A DNA stretch of 64,000 nucleotides from Agrobacterium tumefaciens (GCA_025559845.1 CP048469.1:3013501-3077500), one strand, 5' to 3'. Shown: positions 10,035-21,019, numbered from the stretch's first letter. A program made the numbers and translations. The notes: generated from the letters alone by a model not told the origin.

Positions 10035-10050
10035 GCGGGAGAAAAACAGC

Positions 10051-10872
10051 GTGGAGAACAAAAAAAGTTTCTTCCATTTGCATTTGATTTCGGACTCAAC
10101 GGGAGAGACTCTTATGTCGGCCGGCCGCGCCGTCTCCGCGCAGTTTCATGCTTTCATGCCTGTGGAACATGTTTATCCGATGATCCGAAATCAGAAACAG
10201 CTGGCGCGTGTTCTGGATCTGATCGACCAGGAGCCGGGCATTGTCCTCTACACGATCGTCGATCAGCAGTTGGCGGAGTTTCTGGATCTGCGCTGTCATG
10301 CGATCGGTGTTCCAAGCGTCAACGTGCTGGAACCGATCATCGGCATTTTTCAGACATACCTCGGTGCACCATCGAGGCGACGGGTCGGAGCGCAACACGC
10401 GTTGAATGCCGATTATTTTGCGCGGATCGAAGCGCTGAATTTCGCGATGGACCACGATGACGGACAGATGCCCGAGACCTACGACGATGCCGACATCGTC
10501 ATTATTGGTATCAGCCGAACATCGAAAACGCCGACGAGCATCTATCTCGCCAACCGTGGCATAAAGACAGCCAACATTCCCGTGGTGCCAAACGTGCCGC
10601 TACCAGAAAGCCTTTACAGGGCAACACGTCCGCTCATCGTGGGACTGGTCGCGACATCAGACCGCATCTCGCAGGTTCGTGAGAACAGGGAACTTGGTGC
10701 AACAGGCGGATTTGACCAGGGGCGGTACACCGACCGCGCCACGATTATGGAAGAACTGAAATATGCCCGCGCGCTCTGTGCTCGCAACAACTGGCCCCTG
10801 ATCGATGTCACGCGTCGCTCAATCGAGGAAACCGCAGCGGCAATTCTTGCCCTTCGCCCACGGACACGATAA
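10051..10872 (+). CDS. ppsR: PEP synthase/pyruvate phosphate dikinase regulatory kinase-phosphorylase (DUF299)
   Basis: Members of this family phosphorylate and dephosphorylate a threonine next to the catalytic histidine of pyruvate phosphate dikinase or PEP synthase, controlling pyruvate-PEP interconversion. The 273-residue protein begins with the family motif [12 protein letters not shown] and has a later P-loop-like [15 protein letters not shown] with [12 protein letters not shown]. It starts at a GTG at 10051 with GGGAGA upstream. It is the first gene right of the probable origin, as in other alphaproteobacteria. The target (PpdK or PpsA) is not in this window. Confidence 0.93.
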   Translation: MENKKSFFHLHLISDSTGETLMSAGRAVSAQFHAFMPVEHVYPMIRNQKQLARVLDLIDQEPGIVLYTIVDQQLAEFLDLRCHAIGVPSVNVLEPIIGIFQTYLGAPSRRRVGAQHALNADYFARIEALNFAMDHDDGQMPETYDDADIVIIGISRTSKTPTSIYLANRGIKTANIPVVPNVPLPESLYRATRPLIVGLVATSDRISQVRENRELGATGGFDQGRYTDRATIMEELKYARALCARNNWPLIDVTRRSIEETAAAILALRPRTR

Positions 10873-10903
10873 TTCGGTTTTCGATTTTCGGAGCAGTTGA
10901 TCC

Positions 10904-11503
10904 ATGAAACAAGACCTGATCCTCGCCTCGTCCAGTGCGTCCAGGCAAATGTTGATGCGCAACGCGGGACTGGTGTTTTCGGCAATTCCGGCCGACATCG
11001 ATGAAAGAGCGATTGACGAGAGGCTGGAAAAAAGCGGGGTCTCTCCGCAAGAGGTTGCGCTTGAACTGGCGAAGGCCAAGGCATGTGCTGTCAGCAAACT
11101 GCACCCCGCCGCGATAGTGCTTGGCTGCGACCAGACCATGGCGCTCGGCAGCAGGGTTTATCATAAACCGAAGGACATGGATGAGGCACATTCCCATCTG
11201 ATATCTCTCTCGGGAAAGACGCACCGGTTGAACAGTGCTGCCGTCTTGATGAAAGACGGCGAGACGATCTGGCAGATCGTCACGACCGCTGATTTGACAG
11301 TCCGCACATTGACGGACGATTTTGTGACAAGGCATCTGGGAAAGGTCGGGACGAAGGCGCTCACGAGTGTGGGTGCCTATCAGCTTGAGGGAGAGGGAAT
11401 CCAGCTATTCACCTCCATCGAAGGCGACTATTTCACCATTCTCGGTCTTTCGCTTCTGCCGCTTCTGGAAAAGTTAAGGGAACTTGGTGTCATCGATGGC
11501 TGA
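10904..11503 (+). CDS. maf: Maf-family nucleoside triphosphate pyrophosphatase
   Basis: Maf proteins hydrolyse non-canonical or modified nucleoside triphosphates to monophosphates. The 199-residue protein carries the N-terminal motif [11 protein letters not shown], the VLGCDQTM segment with a catalytic Asp, and [20 protein letters not shown]. It ends with the [15 protein letters not shown] stretch usual in the family. It lies between ppsR and aroE; the aroE start used here overlaps its last 8 bp. Confidence 0.92.
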   Translation: MKQDLILASSSASRQMLMRNAGLVFSAIPADIDERAIDERLEKSGVSPQEVALELAKAKACAVSKLHPAAIVLGCDQTMALGSRVYHKPKDMDEAHSHLISLSGKTHRLNSAAVLMKDGETIWQIVTTADLTVRTLTDDFVTRHLGKVGTKALTSVGAYQLEGEGIQLFTSIEGDYFTILGLSLLPLLEKLRELGVIDG

Positions 11504-12356
11504 TTCACGTGAAACATTAACCATGAACGCCTTCGTTGTCGGCTACCCAATCAAACACTCCCGGTCGCCCATCATCCATTCTCATTGGCTGAAAACATTC
11601 GGGATCGACGGTACGTACCGTTCGGTGGAAGTCTCGCCTGACGCATTCGCGGCCTTCATATCCGATCTGAAGGAACAACGGTCTGACGGTTTCGTCGGCG
11701 GCAACGTCACAATACCTCATAAGGAGGCCGCTTTTAAGCTGGCGGACCGGCCGGACACGCTGGCCGAAGAACTGGGCGCTGCCAACACGCTCTGGTTCGA
11801 GAACGGAAAACTCTGTGCGACCAACACGGATGGATATGGCTTTGTCTCCAATCTCGATGATCGCCACTCTGGCTGGGACAAAATACAAAGTGCTGTTGTC
11901 CTTGGAGCGGGCGGCGCAAGCCGCGCTGTCATCCAGTCCCTGAGAAATCGCGGTATCGCTGAAATACACGTTCTCAACCGAACGGAAGAACGGGCACGGG
12001 AGCTTGCCGACCGCTTCGGAAAACGGGTTTTTGCTCATTCCATGTCTGCCTTGGGTGAAGTGATGCAGGGCGCTGGCCTGTTCGTGAACACAACGTCGTT
12101 GGGAATGGATGGGACGGAAGCACCGCATTTTGATTTCTCGCGCTTGTCAGACGGTGCTGTGGTGACCGATATTGTTTACGTGCCGTTGAAGACACCTATT
12201 CTGCGCATGGCCGAAAAGCAGGGGCTTGCGACTGTAGATGGCCTGGGCATGCTTCTTCATCAGGCAAAGCCGGGTTTTGAGAAATGGTTCGGAAAAATAC
12301 CCGAGGTTGATCAAACGCTCCGCTCGATGATTATCGAGGATATGGAGAAACATTGA
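11496..12356 (+). CDS. aroE: Shikimate dehydrogenase AroE (NADP-dependent)
   Basis: AroE reduces 3-dehydroshikimate to shikimate in aromatic amino acid synthesis. The 286-residue protein has the substrate-binding motif PIKHSRSP, the catalytic-Lys motif [19 protein letters not shown] with the conserved Asp, and an NADP dinucleotide fold [12 protein letters not shown] followed by NRTEERA. I use the ATG at 11496, overlapping maf by 8 bp, because the next in-frame ATG (11523) has no ribosome-binding site and rhizobial AroE proteins, as I recall them, share the DSRET N-terminus. With this start, parS site 3 lies inside the gene. Confidence 0.92.
   Translation: MADSRETLTMNAFVVGYPIKHSRSPIIHSHWLKTFGIDGTYRSVEVSPDAFAAFISDLKEQRSDGFVGGNVTIPHKEAAFKLADRPDTLAEELGAANTLWFENGKLCATNTDGYGFVSNLDDRHSGWDKIQSAVVLGAGGASRAVIQSLRNRGIAEIHVLNRTEERARELADRFGKRVFAHSMSALGEVMQGAGLFVNTTSLGMDGTEAPHFDFSRLSDGAVVTDIVYVPLKTPILRMAEKQGLATVDGLGMLLHQAKPGFEKWFGKIPEVDQTLRSMIIEDMEKH
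11501..11516. promoter_or_regulatory. parS site 3 (one-base variant)
   Basis: TGATTCACGTGAAACA differs from the palindrome at one base. It spans the maf stop and the first codons of aroE, 1.5 kb right of the probable oriC. Confidence 0.87.
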
Positions 12357-12964
12357 TGTTGGTTATCGGTCTTACCGGCTCTATCGGAATGGGCAAGACA
12401 ACGACCGCCGGCCTTTTTGCTAGAGAGGGTGTCGCAGTTCTCGATTCCGATAGGGTGGTGCACGATCTTTATCGAGACGAAGCAGTTGCTTTGATCGAGG
12501 CGGCCTTTCCGGGATCGACGGGAGAGGGCGGAGTTGATCGGGTGAGACTCGGTGAATTATTAAAGGAGAATCCGGCTAATTTTAAGAAGCTGGAAAACAT
12601 CGTACATCCGCTTGTTCAAAAGAAGCAGCAGGAGTTTCTCCAGTCCTCGCGAGATCAAGGCAGAGAATTTGCCCTTCTCGATATTCCCCTGTTGTTTGAA
12701 ACCGGGGCTGAGCGAAGGGTCGACATCGTCGTCGTTGCCACCTGTGACGCTGATGTCCAGCGAGAACGCGTGCTGTCCCGACCGGGCATGACGCCAGAAA
12801 AGTTTGAACTGATCCTGAGTAGACAAATGCCAGACGCTGAAAAGCGCCGCCGTGCTGATTTCATCATCGACACCGGTCGTGGTATCGAAGCAGCGCACGG
12901 CAGGGTAAAAGAAATCCTGAGCGATTTGGCTGGAAAAAGAGACGCGGGAAAAAAAGATGCGTGA
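12356..12964 (+). CDS. coaE: Dephospho-CoA kinase CoaE
   Basis: CoaE phosphorylates the 3'-hydroxyl of dephospho-CoA, the last step of coenzyme A synthesis. The 202-residue protein starts with the P-loop GLTGSIGMGKTT, followed by LDSDRVVHDLY and the lid and core motifs LLDIPLLFETGAE and VVATCD. The ATG at 12356 overlaps the aroE stop by one base (TGATG), indicating translational coupling. The family usually measures about 200 residues. CoaA, the first enzyme of the same pathway, is also in the window (49602-50603). Confidence 0.95.
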   Translation: MLVIGLTGSIGMGKTTTAGLFAREGVAVLDSDRVVHDLYRDEAVALIEAAFPGSTGEGGVDRVRLGELLKENPANFKKLENIVHPLVQKKQQEFLQSSRDQGREFALLDIPLLFETGAERRVDIVVVATCDADVQRERVLSRPGMTPEKFELILSRQMPDAEKRRRADFIIDTGRGIEAAHGRVKEILSDLAGKRDAGKKDA

Positions 12965-13655
12965 GATTATCTTCGATACCGAAACCACCGGACTGGAATC
13001 AAAGCTGGATCGTGTGATTGAAATCGGTGGCGTCGAACTTATCAATCACTTCCCGACGGGAAGAACACTGCATCTTTATATCAATCCTGAGGACCGCAAG
13101 GTTCACCCGGACGCCTTGGCCGTCCACGGAATTACCGACGAGTCTCTTCTGGACAAGCCGAAATTCGCTGAGGTCGTCGATCAGATCCGCGACTTCTTCG
13201 AAGGCGCCCGCTGGGTCGCGCACAACGCGACATTCGATATGGGATTTATCAACGCGGAATTTGCACGCCTGGGCATCCCGCCGGTCGCGCCCGAGCTGGT
13301 GACGGATACGTTATCGCTGGCACGACGAAAAAATCCGATGGGGCCAAACTCCCTCGATGCTCTTTGCCGACGTTACGGCATCGACAATTCACATCGAACG
13401 AAACACGGCGCTCTTCTCGACTCTGAACTGCTGGCCGAAGTTTACATCGAGATGATTGGCGGTCGCCAGACCGCTCTCGGTTTCGGATCCGTCGTCAAAG
13501 AAGAAACGGTGGTTGTCGAAGACGAGGGACCGATCGAGGCAATGCATCGCGTTCACCCCCTGCCTCAAAGGCTGGATGCGGATGCCGCTGCAGCTCACGG
13601 AAAGCTTGTTCTTGCAATGGGCGACAAGGCAATCTGGAACCGCTATCAGAACTGA
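12957..13655 (+). CDS. dnaQ: DNA polymerase III epsilon subunit DnaQ (3'-5' proofreading exonuclease)
   Basis: DnaQ supplies proofreading to the replicative polymerase. The 232-residue protein contains the DEDDh exonuclease motifs in order: FDTETTGL (Exo I, Asp and Glu), HNATFDMGFIN (Exo II), and HGALLDSELLAEVY (Exo III, with the catalytic His and Asp). A short C-terminal tail would contact the alpha subunit. It overlaps coaE by 8 bp and is followed by a strong terminator, so aroE-coaE-dnaQ appear to be one unit. Its origin-proximal position is common in alphaproteobacteria. Confidence 0.95.
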   Translation: MREIIFDTETTGLESKLDRVIEIGGVELINHFPTGRTLHLYINPEDRKVHPDALAVHGITDESLLDKPKFAEVVDQIRDFFEGARWVAHNATFDMGFINAEFARLGIPPVAPELVTDTLSLARRKNPMGPNSLDALCRRYGIDNSHRTKHGALLDSELLAEVYIEMIGGRQTALGFGSVVKEETVVVEDEGPIEAMHRVHPLPQRLDADAAAAHGKLVLAMGDKAIWNRYQN

Positions 13656-13700
13656 CGGAGTTTCTGAAAAGCGCTCAGCATTTGTCGAAAATCTCTCAAC

Positions 13701-13732
13701 AAAAAACCGGGCTGAAGAGCCCGGTTTTTTTA
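13701..13732. terminator. Bidirectional intrinsic terminator between dnaQ and secB
   Basis: AAAAAACCGGGCT, a short loop and AGCCCGGTTTTTT form a strong stem with A and T runs on both sides, between convergent genes. Confidence 0.9.
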
Positions 13733-13748
13733 TGCGTCTTATTTCGCA

Positions 13749-14231
13749 TCAGTTCGGAACAGCCTGAACCTTGGCTCTGGCCTGCTCTTCCGCAACGCGC
13801 TGTGCAAACATCTGCGCGAAGTCAATAGGATCGATCATCAGCGGCGGGAAGCCGCCATTGCGCGTCACGTCAGCAATGATCTGTCGTGCAAACGGGAAGA
13901 GGAGACGTGGGCACTCAATGAAGAGAACCGGCAGCATGTGTTCCTGCGGGAAACCTGCAATCCGGAAAACACCGCCATAAACCAGCTCGGCAGCAAACAA
14001 TACCTTGTCGCCGTCCTTCGCTTCTGCGTTCAGCGTCAGCACAACATCGAAATCCGAGCCGGAGATCGGGTTTGCATTGACGTTTACATTGATGTTGATC
14101 GAGGGCGCATTTTCACGGCCCTGAAGCGAACGAGGAGCACCCGGATTTTCGAAGGAGAGATCCTTGATGTACTGGGCAAGAATGTTGAGAGATGGGCTTG
14201 CTGCGCCCTGTGCACCATTTTCAGCGGTCAT
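13749..14231 (-). CDS. secB: Protein-export chaperone SecB
   Basis: SecB keeps preproteins unfolded and hands them to SecA. The 160-residue protein is typical: [21 protein letters not shown] near the N-terminus, the alternating polar/hydrophobic strand [37 protein letters not shown], and [17 protein letters not shown], which forms part of the substrate groove. The ATG at 14231 has AGGAA upstream and gives the normal N-terminus; a longer in-frame start at 14249 lacks support. It converges on dnaQ and lies 84 bp after fxsA in the same direction. Confidence 0.96.
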   Translation of the reverse strand: MTAENGAQGAASPSLNILAQYIKDLSFENPGAPRSLQGRENAPSININVNVNANPISGSDFDVVLTLNAEAKDGDKVLFAAELVYGGVFRIAGFPQEHMLPVLFIECPRLLFPFARQIIADVTRNGGFPPLMIDPIDFAQMFAQRVAEEQARAKVQAVPN

Positions 14232-14314
14232 GCTATTTCCTCGCGGCATGAATTTGTGGGAGGCGGTCTATCATTTCACCCGGAGCCTTACAACCCTACC
14301 ATTTGCCCGGTCTG

Positions 14315-14851
14315 TCAAGGTTTGGGCAGATCACGATCATCGGGTTTGTTTGACCAGGGAGAATTGTTCGGGCCATCGCGATGAAATTCCTCTTCGCCCA
14401 GATCGACGACCTTCGAGCCGCCCGCGCCTCTCGGCTCGTTGCGAAAACCGGATTGTGCTCCTGCTTCAAAACCGGATTGACGAAAAGATCCGGCGACAAC
14501 GACGCGCGGTCCAAACGTCTTCCAGAAAAACCGTCTGATTGCGGGAGACAGAAGAAGCAAGCCGATAATGTCGGTGATGAAACCGGGGAGGAAAAGCAAT
14601 ATGCCAGCGATGACGCGCATGGCACCATTCACCAGTTCATCGGCCGGCTGCCGACCAGCGCGTCCGGCATCCTGAAGGTTTCTGACCATGCTGAGCCCGC
14701 CCAGACGCAGGATAAGCAAGCCGAGAAATGACGTAAAAACGATAAGCGCCAGAGTGAGCCAAAGACCGATGGCCTTGCCGACGATAATAAAACCGGCAAT
14801 CTCGAGGATCGGCATCATCAGAACGATGACGGGGAGGAAGGAAAAACGCAT
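14315..14851 (-). CDS. fxsA: FxsA family inner-membrane protein
   Basis: FxsA-family proteins are small membrane proteins. Escherichia coli FxsA lowers F-exclusion of phage T7; the physiological role is unclear. The 178-residue protein has four hydrophobic segments (about residues 4-22, 26-48, 75-95 and an adjoining stretch ending LLLLSPAIR), including LPGFITDIIGLLLL. A polar, Gly/Asp-rich cytoplasmic tail of about 60 residues follows. It diverges from timA across 140 bp. The secB-fxsA/timA arrangement recurs in alphaproteobacteria. Confidence 0.85.
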   Translation of the reverse strand: MRFSFLPVIVLMMPILEIAGFIIVGKAIGLWLTLALIVFTSFLGLLILRLGGLSMVRNLQDAGRAGRQPADELVNGAMRVIAGILLFLPGFITDIIGLLLLSPAIRRFFWKTFGPRVVVAGSFRQSGFEAGAQSGFRNEPRGAGGSKVVDLGEEEFHRDGPNNSPWSNKPDDRDLPKP

Positions 14852-14991
14852 ATTCTAGCCTTGCGTGTGCGTCTTGGGCAGATTGTGTGCCTTAAGGACA
14901 CCGATGATTGAATCTGCATGTTTGAATGATGATAAGATGCAGACTATATGATGTTCAAGATTTCGGATTTAAATGGCGGCCTCGGTAAAAG

Positions 14992-15690
14992 ATGAACTTT
15001 AGCGACTTTATCACTTTGTTTTTCCTCGTGGCAGCGGTGCTGATCTTTCTTCAGTTGCGCAGCGTTCTTGGTCGCCGGACAGGCAATGAAAAGCCACCGT
15101 TCGACCCCTATAGCCCTCGTGATGTCGCAAAGGGCGCTACCTCCGACGATAACAAGGTCGTGACCTTGCCGAAGCGCGGAGAAGGCGATGAGGAAACCCG
15201 CTTCTCCGAAGTGGACGCCATGGCGCCTTCTGGATCTGCGCTGAACTCGGCTTTGCGTGACTTGATGGGCAAGGATGCATCCTTCAGCCCCAAGGAGTTC
15301 CTTAACGGGGCGCGTATGGCCTATGAGATGATTGTCATGGCTTTTGCCGATGGCGATCGCAAGACTCTGAAAAACTTGCTGTCGAAAGAGGTGTTTGAAG
15401 GCTTCGATGCCGCCATCTCCGAACGGGAAGCACGCGGAGAGGTGGTCAAGTCTACCTTCGTCGGCATTGAGAAAGCTGATATCACGCAGGCTCTTGTTCG
15501 TGATTCCGAGGCACAGATCACCATTCGTATCGTCAGCCAGCTTATTTCTGCCACCTATGACAAGGATGGAAAGCTGACGGACGGTGATCCGGAAAGCGTT
15601 GCCGAGGTGGATGACATCTGGACGTTCTCGCGCGACACGCGTTCTCGTGACCCGAACTGGAAACTCATCGCGACTGAATCCGAACAATGA
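14992..15690 (+). CDS. Tim44/TimA-family membrane-anchored protein
   Basis: The 232-residue protein has an N-terminal membrane segment (FITLFFLVAAVLIFLQL, about residues 6-22), a polar linker, and a C-terminal Tim44-like domain (about 95-232; FLNGARMAYEMIVMAFADGDRK... to DDIWTFSRDT...NWKLIA). Mitochondrial Tim44 tethers Hsp70 to the translocase; in bacteria TimA-type proteins are thought to act at the inner membrane, with no settled function. Its stop overlaps the mltA start by 4 bp, so the two are likely translationally coupled, which suggests an envelope role. Confidence 0.85.
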   Translation: MNFSDFITLFFLVAAVLIFLQLRSVLGRRTGNEKPPFDPYSPRDVAKGATSDDNKVVTLPKRGEGDEETRFSEVDAMAPSGSALNSALRDLMGKDASFSPKEFLNGARMAYEMIVMAFADGDRKTLKNLLSKEVFEGFDAAISEREARGEVVKSTFVGIEKADITQALVRDSEAQITIRIVSQLISATYDKDGKLTDGDPESVAEVDDIWTFSRDTRSRDPNWKLIATESEQ

Positions 15691-16808
15691 AAACGCCATC
15701 GGCCGAGTTTTCCGTCGAGGAGGTCTCTTTCGGCGATCTGCCGCAATGGCAGAATGACGATCCGCGCGAACTTTTTTCTGCGATGCGCAGAATTCTCGGG
15801 CACCTGCGGACCGCTAAACCTTACCGGACGGGAGAACTTGGCCTTTCGGCTGATGACCTCATTGCTTTATTGGAAACAGCCAAAGATGCTGATCCAAAAG
15901 ATGCCAGTGAAGCGCGCCGGTTTTTCGAAGACAATTGTCGACCGTTTCGCATTTCGCAAAACGGCGGGAAGACAGGATTCGTAACTGCATTTTACGAGCC
16001 TGAGCTGCAGGTTTCGGCTGTCCCGGATGACGTCTGGAAATATCCGATATATCGCAGACCGGCCGATCTCATTGACATTGACGACAAAAATCGCCCGGAA
16101 GGTTTCGATCCTTATTACGCCTTCGGGCATCAGGATGGCGGCGGTATTTCCTATTTTGCCGATCGCCGGGCGATCGATGAAGGGTGTCTTGAGGGGCGGG
16201 GACTTGAGATTGCCTGGGCGAAATCCAAGGTCGACCTTTTTTTTGTCCACGTACAGGGCGCTGCACGGCTGGTATATCCCGACGGACAGATAAGGCGCGT
16301 GACCTATGCCGCAAAGGCCGGACATCCGTTCTCGCCGATAGGAAGACTTCTTCTCGATCGGGGAGAGCTGGATCCGAAAACCATCTCGATGCAGACAATC
16401 CGGGCATGGCTCGCCGATCATCCTGGTCAGGTTGACGAGGTGCTGTGGCATAACCGGTCCTACATCTTCTTCCGCGAAGCCGATGTGACCGACTTCGATC
16501 TGGGGCCGGTTGCCGCTGCAAAGGTTCCGCTCGTTGCTGGCCGCTCGCTCGCTGTCGACCGGCTAATCCATACGTTCGGGTTTCCGTTTTACATTCATGC
16601 GCCCACTTTGACGCACCTCGATGCTGAGAAACCCTTTGCGCGGCTAATGCTGGCGCTCGATACGGGATCGGCAATTGTCGGTCCGGCCCGCGGGGATATT
16701 TTCACGGGTTCCGGCTTCGATGCGGGTGAGCTGGCTGGAACGGTGCGCAACGACGCCGATTTTTATATATTGATGCCACGCGCGGCGGCGGAGAGGTATC
16801 GGGGATGA
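15687..16808 (+). CDS. mltA: Membrane-bound lytic murein transglycosylase A family protein (MltA)
   Basis: MltA cleaves the MurNAc-GlcNAc bond of peptidoglycan, forming 1,6-anhydro products. The 373-residue protein has the MltA barrel domain (FVTAFYEPELQVSAVPDD..., IYRRPADLI) and the 3D domain with its conserved Asp residues (LALDTGSAIVGPARGDIFTGSG, then VRNDADFYILMPR). No signal peptide or lipobox is visible: the N-terminus (MKTPSAEFSVEEVSFGDLP) is polar and starts just before the mature-like region. How it would reach the periplasm is therefore unclear. Overlaps timA and smr by 4 bp each. Confidence 0.9.
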   Translation: MKTPSAEFSVEEVSFGDLPQWQNDDPRELFSAMRRILGHLRTAKPYRTGELGLSADDLIALLETAKDADPKDASEARRFFEDNCRPFRISQNGGKTGFVTAFYEPELQVSAVPDDVWKYPIYRRPADLIDIDDKNRPEGFDPYYAFGHQDGGGISYFADRRAIDEGCLEGRGLEIAWAKSKVDLFFVHVQGAARLVYPDGQIRRVTYAAKAGHPFSPIGRLLLDRGELDPKTISMQTIRAWLADHPGQVDEVLWHNRSYIFFREADVTDFDLGPVAAAKVPLVAGRSLAVDRLIHTFGFPFYIHAPTLTHLDAEKPFARLMLALDTGSAIVGPARGDIFTGSGFDAGELAGTVRNDADFYILMPRAAAERYRG

Positions 16809-17374
16809 AAGGCAGTCGGAAGCTCGGCAAGGATGAGCGGATTCTCTGGGGGAGAGTGGCAAAAACCACTCGGCCTATCTCAGGCAAGCTCGAAGATTTG
16901 CTGGCTTTTGATGATATAGAGGAGGAGGCGCCTGAGCCTGTTGTGGTGGAAAAGAGCAAGCTCGGTTTCCCACGCATGCTGGTGGAAAATGCTGAAACTC
17001 CGCCCAATGCAGCACCGGCAAAGCAGAGAACTCATCACCCGCTCGAAAAGCCCGTCAAGCGCAAGCTGACGCGCGGACGATTGCCGTTGGAAGGACGTAT
17101 CGATCTGCACGGCATGATACAGAGCGAAGCACATGCCGTTCTCTTGGATTTCCTGATGCAGGCGCATGAACGCGGCTTGCGTCATGTACTCGTTATCACC
17201 GGTAAGGGGCGTTCAATGGGCAGTGATGGCGCCTTGAAGCGTGCTGTCCCCATGTGGTTCTCGAAACCGGAATACCGCTATTTGATTTCATCCTACGAGG
17301 ATGCCTCGATCAACCACGGTGGAGAAGGTGCCCTGTACGTCCGGTTGGCGAGACGCCGCGGTGAGAGATCATGA
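16805..17374 (+). CDS. Smr-domain protein (putative nuclease or nucleic-acid-binding)
   Basis: The 189-residue protein has a variable, charged N-terminal half and a C-terminal Smr (small MutS-related) domain, about residues 95-185. The domain shows the hallmark DLHGM motif (RIDLHGMIQSEAH), VLVITGKGRS and the terminal GGEGALYVRLARR. Free-standing Smr proteins include endonucleases; E. coli SmrB acts on mRNA at collided ribosomes. Which activity applies here cannot be told from sequence. It overlaps mltA and the HTH gene by 4 bp each. Confidence 0.88.
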   Translation: MKGSRKLGKDERILWGRVAKTTRPISGKLEDLLAFDDIEEEAPEPVVVEKSKLGFPRMLVENAETPPNAAPAKQRTHHPLEKPVKRKLTRGRLPLEGRIDLHGMIQSEAHAVLLDFLMQAHERGLRHVLVITGKGRSMGSDGALKRAVPMWFSKPEYRYLISSYEDASINHGGEGALYVRLARRRGERS

Positions 17375-17736
17375 CGCCCTTTGCAGAAGCCGTTCGCATG
17401 CTTCGGGAACGCAAGGGTGTGACGCAGAAGGAGATGGCGGCCGCCATCGGTGTTTCGCCTGCTTATCTTTCTGCATTGGAACATGGAAAACGCGGCCGAC
17501 CGAGCTTCGATCTTCTTCAGCGCATCGCCGGTTACTTCAATATCATCTGGGACGAGGCCGAGGATCTGTTTTTTCTGGCCGGATCGTCCCATCCCCGCAT
17601 TGTCATCGACACGGCCGGTTTGCCGCCACAATATACCGCTTTGGCCAATCAGCTTGCGCGTGATATACGCAAGCTGTCGCCGACTATGATAGAAGAACTG
17701 ACGGCGGTGCTGCAAAAAAGCCGTTCTTGCGATTGA
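17371..17736 (+). CDS. XRE-family helix-turn-helix regulator
   Basis: The 121-residue protein has an N-terminal Cro/C1-type HTH (about residues 5-65; LRERKGVTQKEMAAAIGVSPAYLSALEHGKRG), with SPAYLSALEHGK as the recognition region. A hydrophobic/charged C-terminal part has no recognised domain and includes LARDIRKLSPTMIEEL. It is the last member of the four-gene overlapping set timA-mltA-smr-HTH, so it may autoregulate the set or act on envelope genes. Its target is unknown. Confidence 0.85.
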   Translation: MTPFAEAVRMLRERKGVTQKEMAAAIGVSPAYLSALEHGKRGRPSFDLLQRIAGYFNIIWDEAEDLFFLAGSSHPRIVIDTAGLPPQYTALANQLARDIRKLSPTMIEELTAVLQKSRSCD

Positions 17737-17782
17737 AAGCCTTATATCCCCTGCTTTATGCAGCGGTTGGGACATGCGGCCT

Positions 17783-17810
17783 TTGGATATTGGCTGGGAA
17801 TTTCTATAGT
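17783..17810 (+). promoter_or_regulatory. Possible sigma-70-type promoter of gyrB
   Basis: TTGGAT (17783-17788) and TATAGT (17805-17810) are 16 bp apart and lie 80 bp before the gyrB ATG, in the 153-bp gap after the HTH gene. This is pattern matching only. Confidence 0.35.
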
Positions 17811-17844
17811 CGTATGTCGGAATTTGAGTGATTCGCTGGCTTAA

Positions 17845-20325
<2,481 letters not shown>

Positions 20326-20347
20326 TCTGGGGATGCGTCTGCATCCA

Positions 20348-20363
20348 CGATTCACGTGAAACA
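20348..20363. promoter_or_regulatory. parS site 4 (variant)
   Basis: CGATTCACGTGAAACA has the same GATTCACGTGAAAC core as site 3 with a different first base. It is intergenic, 22 bp after the gyrB stop and before its terminator. Confidence 0.8.
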
Positions 20364-20374
20364 GAAAATTAACG

Positions 20375-20404
20375 AAAGGCCCGGCAGTGCTTGTCGGGCC
20401 TTTT
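20375..20404. terminator. Intrinsic terminator after gyrB
   Basis: AAAGGCCCGGCA, a short loop and TGTCGGGCCTTTT form a strong hairpin with a T-run, between gyrB and the convergent nitroreductase gene. Confidence 0.88.
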
Positions 20405-20416
20405 GCTTATTGGGCC

Positions 20417-21019
20417 TCAGTCGGCCTTTCCTGTAAATTTCCCCTCAAAAGCCACCTCGGCGAGGGGAAGACGTTTGCTCGGAATCTCACGTTCCGCCAG
20501 ATCATCAGGCAAGGTATTTTTGTCCGTCAAAGTGCCGATAGCCACGGCCGCATTGACGACGTAACCTTCGGGAACATTGAGCTTCTCGACGATCTGATCC
20601 TTGAAGATACCTGCCATGCCATGCGCGTGATATCCAAGAAGATGGGCCTGCATTGCCAGTGAGAACCAGGCTGCGCCCGCGTCAAAGGCGTGAGTAGCGG
20701 ACGGCTTTTTCTCTCCTTCGCGCGATAGGTTGTAGCTTCGGGAAACGACGAACAGCAGCGCCGACGCATTTTTCGCCCAGCGCTGGTTTCCCTCCATCAG
20801 CAGTTCCAGAAAGAGCGGCCACTCCTTGCTGTCTCGTTGAGCATAGACAAATCGCCAGGGTTGTTGATTGGAAGCGGATGGAGCCCAATGGGCCGCATCA
20901 AGGATTGTCAGCAGGTCTTCGTGCGGCATCGCCTTTCCATCAAAAGCGCGCGGCGACCAGCGATCAAGAAAAAGCGGATCGACGGGAAATTCGGATTGTC
21001 TTGTATTGCTGTTCGTCAC
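20417..21019 (-). CDS. Nitroreductase-family FMN oxidoreductase
   Basis: The 200-residue protein belongs to the FMN-dependent nitroreductase superfamily. It shows the N-terminal FMN-phosphate contact RWSPRAFDGK, the AAHWAPSASNQQPWRFVYA motif, and the C-terminal YHAHGMAGI and NAAVAIG segments. The physiological substrate cannot be read from sequence; members reduce nitro groups, quinones or flavins. I use the GTG at 21019 because AAGGA lies 7-8 nt upstream and the product then begins close to the conserved domain; an in-frame start at 21079 would add 20 residues. It diverges from the FAH-family gene over 127 bp. Confidence 0.85.
   Translation of the reverse strand: MTNSNTRQSEFPVDPLFLDRWSPRAFDGKAMPHEDLLTILDAAHWAPSASNQQPWRFVYAQRDSKEWPLFLELLMEGNQRWAKNASALLFVVSRSYNLSREGEKKPSATHAFDAGAAWFSLAMQAHLLGYHAHGMAGIFKDQIVEKLNVPEGYVVNAAVAIGTLTDKNTLPDDLAEREIPSKRLPLAEVAFEGKFTGKAD

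Larger units (their letters stand above)
9642..10050. other. oriC: Probable chromosomal replication origin (oriC), hemE-ppsR intergenic region
   Basis: This 409-bp gap contains no gene. It is AT-rich, especially 9655-9735 next to hemE, where a 9-bp inverted repeat lies (AAAGATTTT at 9681-9689, AAAATCTTT at 9722-9730). Five 9-mers resemble the DnaA box TTATCCACA: four at one mismatch (9770-9778, 9868-9876, 9958-9966, 10026-10034) and one at two (9879-9887). Two GANTC sites for CcrM-type methylation are at 9700-9704 and 9887-9891. Genes diverge from this gap. The hemE-flanked position matches known alphaproteobacterial origins. Origin function is inferred from position and these motifs. Confidence 0.85.

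Noticed and set aside
9642..10050. CtrA full sites (TTAA-N7-TTAA) in the origin
   Set aside because: Only isolated TTAA half-sites were found (9678, 9720, 9818); none has a partner at the right spacing.
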